A stretch of DNA of 64,000 bases from Pseudomonadota bacterium (GTDB taxonomy: Bacteria; Myxococcota_A; UBA796; CAJQPC01): the NCBI GenBank assembly GCA_024228935.1, contig JAAESX010000116.1:49336-113335 (forward strand), read 5' to 3'. The notes under the pieces are model-generated. The model saw nothing but the letters and a program-made list of their open reading frames with translations, did not search any database and was not told where the DNA came from. The position numbers were made by a program, and so were the translations under genes. Of this stretch, positions 52,989 through 61,470 are shown in pieces. Each line of letters begins with the position of its first letter. Position 1 is the first letter of the stretch.

Positions 52989-55900
52989 TCAACCCTTACG
53001 CCGCGCCCCCACCATCACGCCTGCACCGAGCATCGCGGCCAGACCCAACACAACCGCCAGCCCCGTCTTGTTCTCGAGCAGATCTTCGGCGCTGACCGAC
53101 GCCGAAATCTCCTCGCGCTCGAGCTTCATGCCCTCGCGGACCGGTCCACCGCCGCCTTCACGCGCGGCATCCAAGGCAGCCTCATAGGGCTCGCGCAGCG
53201 CAGGATCCGCCCGGCTCGCGATGTACTCGCGCAGCTTGGGGTTGTCGCAGACGAAGCCCGAGCAGCCGGCTCCATGTTCGGTCACCAGCTCGACGTGAAG
53301 GTCGACCAGCTCGGCGAGTTGCTGCTCGTCGGCCTCCCACATGCCCTTGCGGGCCGTCTCGAGCATCACCGCGCTGACCTCCTGCAGCGCAGCGGGGTTG
53401 GTCTCCTCGAAGTGCTCGCGCACGCCCAGCCCGTGGCGGTCGCGCACGTAGACCTGGTGGTGCTCGTCCCACAGCTCGTCGTCGATCTCGGCGGGCTTCA
53501 TGGCGTTCCAGCCGTAGATGTCGCGGGTGACCTCGGCGATGTCCTCCAGCGCGGTAGCGCCCTCCTCCATCTGCTCGGCGAGCCAGGTGGGGTGGTGCAC
53601 GGTCGTACGCGCCTCGACCCAGATGGCCTGCTTGGCGGGCTGGACGCGCAACCGGGAGCGACGGCGCATGTCGTTGAACCAGGCCTCGGGATCCTCGCCG
53701 TTGACCTCGCGGCTGGCCGCCGAGATGCCGCCCATGAACTCGTAGACATGGTCCAGGTTCAGGGGGCCGTACAGGTTCGACGTGCGGGGCTGGAGCACGA
53801 GCTGCGTCCCGGTCAGCGCACCCTCGAACGCCCCGGGGACGGGCTCTTCCCAGTGGTCCTCGTCGTACATCGTACCCATCGTGCGCAGGTACGTCTGGGC
53901 GATCACGCGGTCGTCGTCCCAGCGGTCGCCGGACTCCACCAGGCCCATGATGCTGGCGCCGTAGCTCCCGTTGATCCCGCCGAACACACGCACGGTCGAC
54001 AGGTCACGGGCCTCAACGGGAGAGACGCCCGCCTCCTTCATCGAGGCCTCCATCGCGACGCTCCCCGCGCGGACGGGGTTGTCGTCTTCCTCGGACATCG
54101 AGGCCAGCGCCACGGCGTCGTTGAGCAGATAGATGCGGCTGGCCGCCAGGTCACGGAACTGGCCCGAGGTCTGCACGACGATGTCGACCCGAGGCCGACC
54201 GAGCTCCTCGCGAGGGATGAGCCGCAACTCGCGCACCTTGCCATAGCGGTTGCGCACCGGCTCCACGCCCAGCAGCGCCAGGGCCTGGGCGACCTGGACG
54301 CCCTCGGCGCGCAGGAGCTCGCTGGACCAGAAGGTCAAGGCGACCTTGGTCGGGGGCTCGCCGTGCTCGGCCGCCCAGGTCTCGATGACCTCGTCTGCCA
54401 TGCGCTGTCCCAGGCTCCAGGCCTCCTCGCCGGGCAGGCTGTCCACGTCCAGGCCGACCAGGTTGCGCCCAGTCGGGACGCCCGAGGGGTTGCCGATGGG
54501 GTCACCGCCGGGGCCGGCGGCGATGTAGCCGCCGTCCAGGCCGTTAATCAGGCTGTCGAGCTCGGCCTGGGTGCTCTCGCGCAGCGCGGCCTGCATCGGC
54601 AGGACCCCCTCAAGCGCCTCGAGCAGGTCGCGGGTGGCGTCAACGCAGCGTTGCTGGGCCTGCTTCCGCACCGAGACGGCGGTCTGTACCCGGGCGCGCG
54701 CCTCGGCCACCTGCTCCATGGCGCTCTCGCTGCCCAGGATGGCGGCCATGGCCTGGCCGTCAGCGCCGGCATCCCCGACGGACTCGGCGACGTAGCTGTG
54801 CTGCAGGTAGAAGCCCAGGTGGTCGTCCAGGGTCTCGAGGTCCTGGAGCCCAGCGCCGGCCAAGTCCTTGGCCAGACCGGGCTTCATCACCCGAAACAAG
54901 CTGGCTGCGTGGTCTTCGGACAGCGCCCTGGCGACCTTGTCCTCCGGGGTTCCGCTGGCGACGTCACGCGCGCCCTGGTGGCGGGCAGCGCTCAGTACGG
55001 CTTGCGCCTCCTGCCAGGCGGTGAGGGTGGCCAGGTGCTCGGGGGGAACGAGCTCTTCGGGCCGGGCGGTGCCCGCCAGCAGCCTGTCGATGTCCTTGAG
55101 CGCCGCCTCGCGGTAGCGCTCCAGCACGATGTGGTCGGTGCGGTCCTGGATGTCCAACTGGCCGTCGTACAGGGCCAGGTCGGCGCGGGCGTCGCCCACT
55201 CGGTCGATCATCGTGAGCTGGACGGTCTCGGTGATCTCGTCCTCGCTCCAGGCGCGGCCGAGCACGTAGCGACCGCGTGGCACCTTGGCCTGCTCGAGCT
55301 CGTGCAGATGGGCGCTGAGCTCGTGAGCCCATGCCTCGAGATCCTCGGGGTCCTCGTCGAGGTCGATGTCCAGGTGCAACGCCTCGACCTCACGGGTCAC
55401 GGAGCTCACCAGCTCGTCCTTCAGGGCCTCGCTGACGCCGCCGCTGTACAGAAGCTTGTGGACCTTGGCGTCCACGCTGGACAGCCCGTCATACAGGTCC
55501 GCCTCCATGTACGGCGCGGTCAGGTGGTTGTTCATGACGGCCAGGCTGCGCCGCTTGGCGATCATCGCCTCGCCCGGGTTGGACACGTCGTACAGGTAAA
55601 GGTGCGGCACGTCGCCCATGAGCGCCTCGGTCCAGTCCAGATGCGACTGGGCCAGCTGCTTGCCGGGCAGGAACTCCACGCTGCCGTGGGTGCCGACGTG
55701 GACCAGCGCGTCGGCCTCGAAGCCCAGTCGGGCCCAGAGGTAGGCCGCCACATACGGGTGCGCGGGGCTTCCGTCTTGACCGTGCACGGCCTCGCCGTAC
55801 TGGCCTTCGCCGGTGGCCGGGACCGGCATGAAGACCACGTTGCCGAACTGGCTGCGCGAGATGGCGAGCCCCAGGCCGCGGTCGTCGTCGATGGCCATAT

Positions 55901-57326
55901 GCTGACCGGGTGCCAGGCCGTGGTCCCGCTCGACCTCGGCCCACCGCTCGCCGGCGATCTCCTGGCCGGCCCACTGCAGGTAGGTCTCGACCGGCACGAA
56001 CTCGGGATCCGCAGCCGCGACGAACTCCTCGAAGGAGCCCTGGGCGTAGGTGCCGAGCACCATCCCCTCTTCAGCGAGCCGGTCCTCGAACGCCTGGCGA
56101 TCCGGCAGCTCGCCGACGCTGTAGCCCTCGGCGTGCAGGCGCTCGAGCATCCCGTACAGGCTGGGCGCGACCTCGAGACTGCTGGCCACCATCGCGTTGT
56201 CGCCGGCCCCCTTGTAGTAGAGGACGACGACCTTCTTGTCGGCGTTCGGCGTCGTCTGCAGGTCGAGCCAGCCCTCGGCCTTGTCGCCCAGCGCGGCCAC
56301 CCGCTCGGGGATGGCGTAGACGGCGTCGAAGCCCCGCTCGTCCGATTGGTACGCGCCGACCACGAATGGCACGATGCCCCCGTCGAACTCGGGCACGACG
56401 ACGCTCTGGCCCAGCATGCCGCCGTCCAGGCCCTGCCGGTCTGCGAGCCACTCCTCTTCCTTTTCGAAGACGACCAGCGGGGTCAGCATCGGAGCGTTCA
56501 GCTCCTCAGCGTAGGCCAGGAACGCCTCGGTCCCACGGAAGACGAACCGACCGTGGGCGAAGTGCAGCACCAGGTCCGGCTCGATGGCGTGGAGGAAGTC
56601 CAGGCGCTGCGTGAACCCGAAGACGGGGTAGACGTTCACCCCCCGGGCCTCCAGGTCGGAGATGACGGCGTCGAACTGGGCGCGGGTCGACGGGTCGTAC
56701 GGCGAGAGGAAGCCTGTGTACAGAGCCACCTTGGGCCCGCCCGGGGTGTGGTGCGAGCTGGCCTCGTAGAATGCCCGGTAGTCCTCGAAGCTGGCGAAGG
56801 TGTTCTGCTCCCCTATGTGGAACATGCCGTCGCTGGCGTGCTCCTCGATCGGGGCCTCGTCCCCGGCGTTGAACGTCTTGCCGTCCAGACGGCGCAGCGC
56901 GGAAAGGAGCGTGCGGCGGTTCCGCTCGCCGCCGTGCTTCCAGGCGCTGGACAGGAGCTCCAGGTCGCCGCCCTGGATGCTGGTGATCTCCGAGGCGGGG
57001 TCGGTCGCGCCGAAGCTGACCACGGGCAGACCGGCGGCCGCGGCGCTCTGGATGTGCTCCTTCTCGTCTTCCTCGAGCCGCACAGCGTGCATCTGCATCA
57101 GCACCGCGTCGTACCCATCGAGGTCCGCGTCGAGCAGATCCTCGCGCTCGATGGCCAGGAGCTCGATGGCGATGCCGTCAGAAGAGCCAGCCAGGTCGGC
57201 GAGCGCGCTCGGCTCGACGTTGAACAGCGCGACGCGCGTGGGGGAGCCGAGTTCCTGCCAAGCGAACCAACCCGCGACGCCGAGGGCGAGCACTCCAGCG
57301 CTCGCGAGGAGCCTATTCCGGGACAT
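52989..57326 (-). CDS. CobN-family chelatase, HmuS-like, membrane-anchored at both ends
   Basis: The 1445-residue protein is a class I chelatase large subunit of the CobN/ChlH family. Conserved blocks include LVHVGTHGSVEFLPGKQLAQ near residue 545, GGYIAAGPGGDPIGNPSGVP with PTGRNLVGLDV near 940, and VRVFGGINGSYGASIMGLVE near 1110. CobN proper is cytosolic, but this one has an N-terminal membrane helix (LLASAGVLALGVAGWFAWQE) and a C-terminal one (LAVVLGLAAMLGAGVMVG, then ARRKG). The bulk is therefore likely periplasmic, as for HmuS of Bacteroidetes. HmuS is thought to take iron out of haem. The ATG at 57326 follows an AGAGG site and overlaps the DUF2149 gene by 14 bases. No cobalamin genes are near, so a vitamin B12 role is unlikely. 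Confidence 0.85.
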   Translation of the reverse strand: MSRNRLLASAGVLALGVAGWFAWQELGSPTRVALFNVEPSALADLAGSSDGIAIELLAIEREDLLDADLDGYDAVLMQMHAVRLEEDEKEHIQSAAAAGLPVVSFGATDPASEITSIQGGDLELLSSAWKHGGERNRRTLLSALRRLDGKTFNAGDEAPIEEHASDGMFHIGEQNTFASFEDYRAFYEASSHHTPGGPKVALYTGFLSPYDPSTRAQFDAVISDLEARGVNVYPVFGFTQRLDFLHAIEPDLVLHFAHGRFVFRGTEAFLAYAEELNAPMLTPLVVFEKEEEWLADRQGLDGGMLGQSVVVPEFDGGIVPFVVGAYQSDERGFDAVYAIPERVAALGDKAEGWLDLQTTPNADKKVVVLYYKGAGDNAMVASSLEVAPSLYGMLERLHAEGYSVGELPDRQAFEDRLAEEGMVLGTYAQGSFEEFVAAADPEFVPVETYLQWAGQEIAGERWAEVERDHGLAPGQHMAIDDDRGLGLAISRSQFGNVVFMPVPATGEGQYGEAVHGQDGSPAHPYVAAYLWARLGFEADALVHVGTHGSVEFLPGKQLAQSHLDWTEALMGDVPHLYLYDVSNPGEAMIAKRRSLAVMNNHLTAPYMEADLYDGLSSVDAKVHKLLYSGGVSEALKDELVSSVTREVEALHLDIDLDEDPEDLEAWAHELSAHLHELEQAKVPRGRYVLGRAWSEDEITETVQLTMIDRVGDARADLALYDGQLDIQDRTDHIVLERYREAALKDIDRLLAGTARPEELVPPEHLATLTAWQEAQAVLSAARHQGARDVASGTPEDKVARALSEDHAASLFRVMKPGLAKDLAGAGLQDLETLDDHLGFYLQHSYVAESVGDAGADGQAMAAILGSESAMEQVAEARARVQTAVSVRKQAQQRCVDATRDLLEALEGVLPMQAALRESTQAELDSLINGLDGGYIAAGPGGDPIGNPSGVPTGRNLVGLDVDSLPGEEAWSLGQRMADEVIETWAAEHGEPPTKVALTFWSSELLRAEGVQVAQALALLGVEPVRNRYGKVRELRLIPREELGRPRVDIVVQTSGQFRDLAASRIYLLNDAVALASMSEEDDNPVRAGSVAMEASMKEAGVSPVEARDLSTVRVFGGINGSYGASIMGLVESGDRWDDDRVIAQTYLRTMGTMYDEDHWEEPVPGAFEGALTGTQLVLQPRTSNLYGPLNLDHVYEFMGGISAASREVNGEDPEAWFNDMRRRSRLRVQPAKQAIWVEARTTVHHPTWLAEQMEEGATALEDIAEVTRDIYGWNAMKPAEIDDELWDEHHQVYVRDRHGLGVREHFEETNPAALQEVSAVMLETARKGMWEADEQQLAELVDLHVELVTEHGAGCSGFVCDNPKLREYIASRADPALREPYEAALDAAREGGGGPVREGMKLEREEISASVSAEDLLENKTGLAVVLGLAAMLGAGVMVGARRKG

Positions 57327-57636
57327 AGATGACCTCTCCATTGTCGAGTTCGTAGGCGACGCCAATGCGCCGCCCCTGGCCCTCGCCCCCGCCCTCCTCG
57401 GGCGTGAAGCGGGTGATGCTTTGACCGTCCTTGACGACGATCTCCATGTCCTCGCGACCGGCGTTCTTCACCATCGTGAAGCTCTCTTGCGTCCAGAGTT
57501 CGGGGACGTTCATGTAGGAGACGACCGCGACCATGAGCGCCACGGCGAAGACCATGGCCAGGTCGAACAGGTTGACGAGGCCCGCCATCGGGTCCTCGTC
57601 GAGTTCAGGGTCGATGCGGTCGCGCAGCCGCCTCAC
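57313..57636 (-). CDS. DUF2149 membrane protein, ExbD-like position
   Basis: The 107-residue protein has the DUF2149 start RLRDRIDPELDEDPMAGLVN followed by one transmembrane helix (FDLAMVFAVALMVAVVSYMN). A short periplasmic domain ends DNGEVIYVPE. The layout (short cytoplasmic N-terminus, single helix, small periplasmic domain) is that of ExbD/TolR, and it sits directly after the ExbB/TolQ-like gene, so it probably acts as the ExbD-like partner. DUF2149 is a regular companion of CobN-like genes in haem and tetrapyrrole loci. The GTG start overlaps the ExbB stop by four bases. Confidence 0.82.
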   Translation of the reverse strand: MRRLRDRIDPELDEDPMAGLVNLFDLAMVFAVALMVAVVSYMNVPELWTQESFTMVKNAGREDMEIVVKDGQSITRFTPEEGGGEGQGRRIGVAYELDNGEVIYVPE

Positions 57637-58223
57637 CCGGACTCCCGGGTGTTCAGCCGGACCAGGTATTCCAGGCGCTGCAGGTCGTGCAGCAGCCAGC
57701 GACGCTCGAAGCTGTAAATCACGAACCCGAGCGCGCCGATGGCGACGCCGATGACCGTTGTCGCGAAGGCGACCTGGATGTTCACGGCCATGGTCGCGAT
57801 GTCCCCGGCCGCCAGCCCGGTGAGCGCTGGACCCAGCGGGATGAGCGTTCCCATCAGCCCCATCATCGGGCCCAGCCGTACGGGCAGGCGGCGGCGAGCC
57901 AACAGCTGCTCGACCTCCTCGAGGCCTTCGCCCAGCAGGAAGTCGGCGTGGATGGGATCCCAGCGCACGTCCTCGAAACCGACCAGGGTGCGCGCGAACA
58001 GCCCCCGCCCTTCCCGCAGGGGCCCCAGGTCCGTGTCCTGGCTCTTCCGCAGCGCCGCGAACACGTCGTCTGAGACGCGCCGCCGGCGAAGCCGCTGCAG
58101 GAACTCTCCCCAGAAGCCACCGAGCCGCACCAGGGTGGCGACGAAGAAGTAGAGCAACAGCACGATGACGGGCAGCATCAAGGCGTTACTGATCAGCGAG
58201 AGCGCGTTCGTGAGCGTGTTCAT
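57633..58223 (-). CDS. MotA/TolQ/ExbB-type proton channel protein
   Basis: The 196-residue membrane protein belongs to the MotA/TolQ/ExbB group. An N-terminal helix (LMLPVIVLLLYFFVATLVRL) is followed by a cytoplasmic segment. The conserved pair of helices has PMMGLMGTLIPLGPALTGLA and then VAFATTVIGVAIGALGFVIY. These proteins form proton-driven stators that transmit energy to a periplasmic partner. Here the partner is presumably the DUF2149 protein, and the driven machine would be the chelatase. The ATG at 58223 overlaps the stop of the upstream membrane gene by four bases, and the stop overlaps the DUF2149 start. A link to the TonB receptor is also possible. Confidence 0.88.
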   Translation of the reverse strand: MNTLTNALSLISNALMLPVIVLLLYFFVATLVRLGGFWGEFLQRLRRRRVSDDVFAALRKSQDTDLGPLREGRGLFARTLVGFEDVRWDPIHADFLLGEGLEEVEQLLARRRLPVRLGPMMGLMGTLIPLGPALTGLAAGDIATMAVNIQVAFATTVIGVAIGALGFVIYSFERRWLLHDLQRLEYLVRLNTRESG

Positions 58224-58894
58224 CTGCGACCTCGGACGAGGCTCACGCCGAACCCGGCGAGAGCCAGGAGCGCCATCGCGCCCAGGCTCGTCAGCGTGGT
58301 GGTGACGTCCACCCGAAACTGACTGTCGTGCAGGCTCACCCCTTGGACGACCAGGGGGGCGAAGGCCGCCAGCAGGAGCTGGAGCGCGGCCAGCTGGACG
58401 CGGAGCTCAAGCACGCGGTCCCAGGCGGGGAGAAGCCGTCGGAGCGCCAGCACCAGGCCGCCCAGCCCAAGCCCCAGCCCCAGCCCGAGGCCCGCACCGA
58501 TCGCCCCAAAGGGCAGGCCGTGCAGTCGGTTCATCACCTGCACCTCAGCCACCAACGCGCCCGCCAAGAGCAGGCCGCCGGGGAGCGGGATCGAGGCCCC
58601 GATGCCCGGCGAGAGCCCCGAGTGGTGGCGCCGGATCAAGCCAATGGCCAACAGGACCGCCAGCATCGACTCGGCGATCTGGAAGGCACACGCCGACTGG
58701 AAGAAGCCCAGGTCCGAGAGCAGCGCCTCGAGCCGTTGCAGGCTGAACGCCGCCGCCTCGGGGGCGACGGCCCACAGGCCGCCGACCAGCAGTCCGAACG
58801 CCGCGAACAGCGCCCCGCGGCGACGCCACAACGCGAGGTTCAGTGCGGTCTGCAGGGCGGACAGCGCGACGAGGAGGATTAGGAACGGCCACAC
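58220..58894 (-). CDS. Polytopic membrane protein of the haem locus
   Basis: The 224-residue, very hydrophobic protein has about six or seven helices (PFLILLVALSALQTALNLAL, AMLAVLL-type segment near 100, LGLGLGLGLGGLVLALRRLL, LGAMALLALAGFGVSLVRG). The GTG at 58894 is chosen as the first codon before the hydrophobic segment; a TTG upstream is possible. No family was recognised; the order of genes suggests a counterpart of the hydrophobic HmuT/U/V proteins of Bacteroidetes. It is the first gene of the leftward operon and reads directly from the Fur-type control region. Its role may be in haem passage or in assembling the channel. Confidence 0.65.
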   Translation of the reverse strand: MWPFLILLVALSALQTALNLALWRRRGALFAAFGLLVGGLWAVAPEAAAFSLQRLEALLSDLGFFQSACAFQIAESMLAVLLAIGLIRRHHSGLSPGIGASIPLPGGLLLAGALVAEVQVMNRLHGLPFGAIGAGLGLGLGLGLGGLVLALRRLLPAWDRVLELRVQLAALQLLLAAFAPLVVQGVSLHDSQFRVDVTTTLTSLGAMALLALAGFGVSLVRGRR

Positions 58895-58905
58895 AGGATC
58901 TTCTT

Positions 58906-58924
58906 GCAAGTGAAATTCATTTGC
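58906..58924. promoter_or_regulatory. Palindromic operator, weak Fur-like site
   Basis: A 19-base near-palindrome, GCAAGTGAAATTCATTTGC, matches its own reverse complement at 16 of 19 positions. It matches the 19-base Fur consensus at about 11 positions and shares the GCAA-TGA ends with the stronger box 46 bases away. It lies just upstream of the leftward GTG at 58894. Two such sites fit control of both arms by one iron-sensing repressor. Confidence 0.5.
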
Positions 58925-58939
58925 ATTAACTATGAGGAC

Positions 58940-60892
58940 GTGGCGCTTATTGCAAATGATTATCGTTTTCAATTTGGATGGCTCGGCCTCCTCCTGGCTC
59001 TTCCTGCGAGCGCCCAAGACCCGGCGGACGATGCACGCGGCGAGCTGGAAATGGCCGTCGTCGTCACCGGGACCCGAACCAGCCGCCCGCTGGGTGAGAG
59101 CCCAGTGAACGTCGAGCTCATCGACCGCGAGGAGATCGAGTCTTCGGGTGCGGAGAGCCTCGACGAGCTGCTGGAGCACGAAGCGGGGCTCGACATCGAG
59201 CGCACGTTCCGCGGCTCCCACCTGCAGCTGCAGGGGTTGGAGCCGGATCACACGCTCATCCTGGTCGATGGTCAGCGCGTTGTCGGGCGGGAAGGCGGCG
59301 CCATCGACCTGTCCCGCTACCCGCTCGAGTCCGTCGAGCGCATCGAGATTGTCAAGGGCGCTGGCTCGGTGCTGTACGGCAGCGACGCGATGGGCGGCGT
59401 GGTCAACATCATCACGCGTCGCCCAGACGAGGACCTGGCCGCCGACGCCAGGTTGGCCGCCGGGACGCAGCGCACGGCCGACCTGAGCGCCGGCCTGTCC
59501 GCTGGACGCGGGCGCGTCGGCAACCGGCTCGACGTCGGCGTGCACACGAGCGACGGGTACGACCTCGATCCGTCGGACATCGCGACGAACGGGAGCGCGT
59601 TCCGAGTCCTGGACGTCTCCGACCAGATCCAGGTTCAGCTCAGCCCCGACTGGGTCGTTCGGGCCCGCGGCGGCTACATGATTCGAGACGCCCAAGGCGT
59701 GAACCTGAGCAACACCGGGGCGGAGTTTGACCAGCGCGACCTGACCGAGGAGGTCCAGACACGCCTCGCCGCCGAGGGCTGGTTGACGCCGCAGACCATG
59801 CTGTCCCTCAGCGCCTACGCGACGTGGTTCCGCAACCAGTACGTGAGCGACCAGCGAGGCTCCTACGAGCTGGACAGCTACCAGGACACCCGCGAGCGCC
59901 TGGTCCAGGCCAGCACCCAGCTCGACCAGGGGCTGGCCTCGCACACGGCGTCGCTCGGAGTCGACGCGCTGAGCGAGTGGATGGATTCGGACCGTCTCGG
60001 CAAAGCGCAGGGCGAGCGCGCCCGAGTGGCATTCTTCGCCCAGGACGAGTGGGCGGGTGAGCTCGTCGTCCCTCTCGGCTTCGTCGCTGGCGCCCGGGTG
60101 GACATGGACAACCAGTTCGGCACGCACCCGACCGCGCGCCTGGCCGTACGGGTGCAGCCCGTCGAGCCGCTGGTCCTGAAGGCGAACGGCGGCCTGGGCT
60201 ACCGCGCCCCCTCGTTCAAGGAGATGCTGCTCTACTTCGAGAACCCCGGCGCCGGCTACCGCGTCGAGGGCAACCCGGACCTGCGGCCCGAGACGTCCAG
60301 CAGCCTGGGCGTGACAGTGGAGCTCAGCCCCGTCGAGCCGGTGTTCTTCAGCCTGCACGCCTTTCGAAACGACCTGGACGACCTCATCACGGTCGGAACG
60401 GCCCAGGAGGCCGAGGCCGGGTCGCCCACCGTGTTCAGCTACGTGAACGTCGCCGAGGCCGTGACCCAGGGCGTCGAGGCCCAGGCGCGCTTCGAACTCG
60501 ACGCCGGGGTCAGGGTGGGCGCGAGCTACACCTTCACCGACGCGCAGGACTTGGAGCAGAGCCGCCTGCTCGAGGGACGCGCGCGGCATCGGGGCAGCGC
60601 CCAGCTGGGCTGGAGCTTCGAGCCCTGGGCCACCGACCTCCAGGTTCGAGCCGGCCGCGTCGGCCCGCGGGCCTTCTACCCGGACGGCGAGCTCGAGCTC
60701 GGCCTGCCCTACACCAGCCTGGACGCGCGCCTGGCACGCGAGTTCTTCGGCCAGGTCAGCGTGTTCGTCGAAGGCGACAACCTGCTGGGCGCGGGCGACA
60801 CCACCTGGAACCCCATCCCCCCGCGTGGCCTCTCTTTGGGCCTCAGCGGTCACTTCGTTCGGGCCCGCGCGGCCCAGGGAGAAGCACCATGA
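58940..60892 (+). CDS. TonB-dependent receptor, HmuR-like haem receptor
   Basis: The roughly 650-residue outer-membrane receptor has a signal segment (FGWLGLLLALPASAQD), a TonB-box-like LEMAVVVTGTRTSR, and a plug domain (LDELLEHEAGLDIERTFRGS, RIEIVKGAGSVLYGSDAMGG followed by VVNIITRR). A 22-strand barrel follows, with the receptor signature GGLGYRAPSFKEMLLYFENP near residue 430. It ends SLGLSGHFVRARAAQGEAP. The best guess for its ligand is haem or a related porphyrin, from the adjoining genes. The start is unclear: TTG 58904, GTG 58910 and GTG 58940 are the only in-frame codons. The GTG at 58940 gives a signal peptide of normal length, but the Fur box then falls inside the leader. An indel near the start would also explain this. 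Confidence 0.88.
   Translation: MALIANDYRFQFGWLGLLLALPASAQDPADDARGELEMAVVVTGTRTSRPLGESPVNVELIDREEIESSGAESLDELLEHEAGLDIERTFRGSHLQLQGLEPDHTLILVDGQRVVGREGGAIDLSRYPLESVERIEIVKGAGSVLYGSDAMGGVVNIITRRPDEDLAADARLAAGTQRTADLSAGLSAGRGRVGNRLDVGVHTSDGYDLDPSDIATNGSAFRVLDVSDQIQVQLSPDWVVRARGGYMIRDAQGVNLSNTGAEFDQRDLTEEVQTRLAAEGWLTPQTMLSLSAYATWFRNQYVSDQRGSYELDSYQDTRERLVQASTQLDQGLASHTASLGVDALSEWMDSDRLGKAQGERARVAFFAQDEWAGELVVPLGFVAGARVDMDNQFGTHPTARLAVRVQPVEPLVLKANGGLGYRAPSFKEMLLYFENPGAGYRVEGNPDLRPETSSSLGVTVELSPVEPVFFSLHAFRNDLDDLITVGTAQEAEAGSPTVFSYVNVAEAVTQGVEAQARFELDAGVRVGASYTFTDAQDLEQSRLLEGRARHRGSAQLGWSFEPWATDLQVRAGRVGPRAFYPDGELELGLPYTSLDARLAREFFGQVSVFVEGDNLLGAGDTTWNPIPPRGLSLGLSGHFVRARAAQGEAP
58952..58970. promoter_or_regulatory. 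Fur box
   Basis: The 19-base site GCAAATGATTATCGTTTTC matches the classical Fur consensus (GATAATGATTATCATTATC) at 15 positions, including the central ATGATTATC. It is one of few AT-rich stretches in the window and lies between the divergent haem genes. It predicts iron-repressed transcription of both arms. It overlaps the possible N-terminal codons of the receptor. Confidence 0.72.
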
Positions 60893-61454
60893 GCTTGCTC
60901 TGGACCCTGTTGGCATGCGCACCGGACATCGCCCCGGAGTCCTCGGACTCAGGGCTCGAGGACACTGGACTCGAGAAAACCGAGGACTCCGCGGGCGTCG
61001 TCTCCATCGTCTCGACACCACGGACTACGAAGCGTGGCTCTACCTGGATCTCGAGTCTCGCGAGCTCGTGGACATCACCGGCCCGCTGACCAGCGACGGC
61101 TGGGACCTGGCGTTCCAGCGCTACACCGTCAAGCTCAACGGTGGGGTGTCCGGCGGCGGTGAAGTGGAAGCCGCCGAGCTCCTCGGCCAGACCCTCGAAG
61201 ACCTGGTTCAGGCGCCCGTCGATGGCTGGGTGACGGACGCGGCCGACGCCGACGAGGACGGCGTGCCCGAGTACGCGCTCGCGACCTGGTACGACTACGA
61301 CTCGGCCACCCACCTCCTGAGCGCCGCAGACAAGAGCTACGCGCTGCGTTCGGTCGAGGGTGGGTACTTCGCGCTGCAGTTCGACAGCTACTACGACGAC
61401 GCAGGCAGTCCGGGGCACGTGAGCTTCCGGGTCTCCTCCGTCGCCTCCCCCTGA
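60889..61454 (+). pseudogene. HmuY-family haem-binding lipoprotein, frame-disrupted
   Basis: This is the first of two HmuY-like proteins. The N-terminus is an exported leader with linker (MSLLWTLLACAPDIAPESSD, then SGLEDTGLEKTEDSAGVVSI). The mature domain lies in another frame: DYEAWLYLDLESRELVDITG, the HmuY hallmark DGWDLAFQRYTVKLNGGVSG, and WYDYDSATHLLSAADKSYAL. The frames meet between about 60985 and 61013; one missing base there restores a protein of about 188 residues. The 566-base span is one short of a multiple of three. The start overlaps the receptor stop (ATGA). HmuY proteins capture haem and pass it to the receptor. Either a read error or a real inactivation is possible; the intact paralogue follows. 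Confidence 0.75.
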
Positions 61455-61470
61455 CACGAAGGAGCCTCTG

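Noticed and set aside
52989..57326. Cobaltochelatase CobN of vitamin B12 synthesis
   Set aside because: No cobS, cobT or other cobalamin gene lies near, the protein has two membrane helices, and its neighbours are haem-uptake genes. An HmuS-like role fits better.
52863..57332. A 1489-codon open frame on the plus strand
   Set aside because: It lies opposite the chelatase gene. The minus-strand product has full CobN motifs, whereas this frame is Ala/Arg/Leu/Val-rich without domains, as expected for antisense frames in high-GC DNA.
58895..61021. Upstream extension of the polytopic membrane gene to 933 codons
   Set aside because: The extension is antisense to the TonB receptor. The hydrophobic protein begins at the GTG at 58894; the rest shows only antisense composition.
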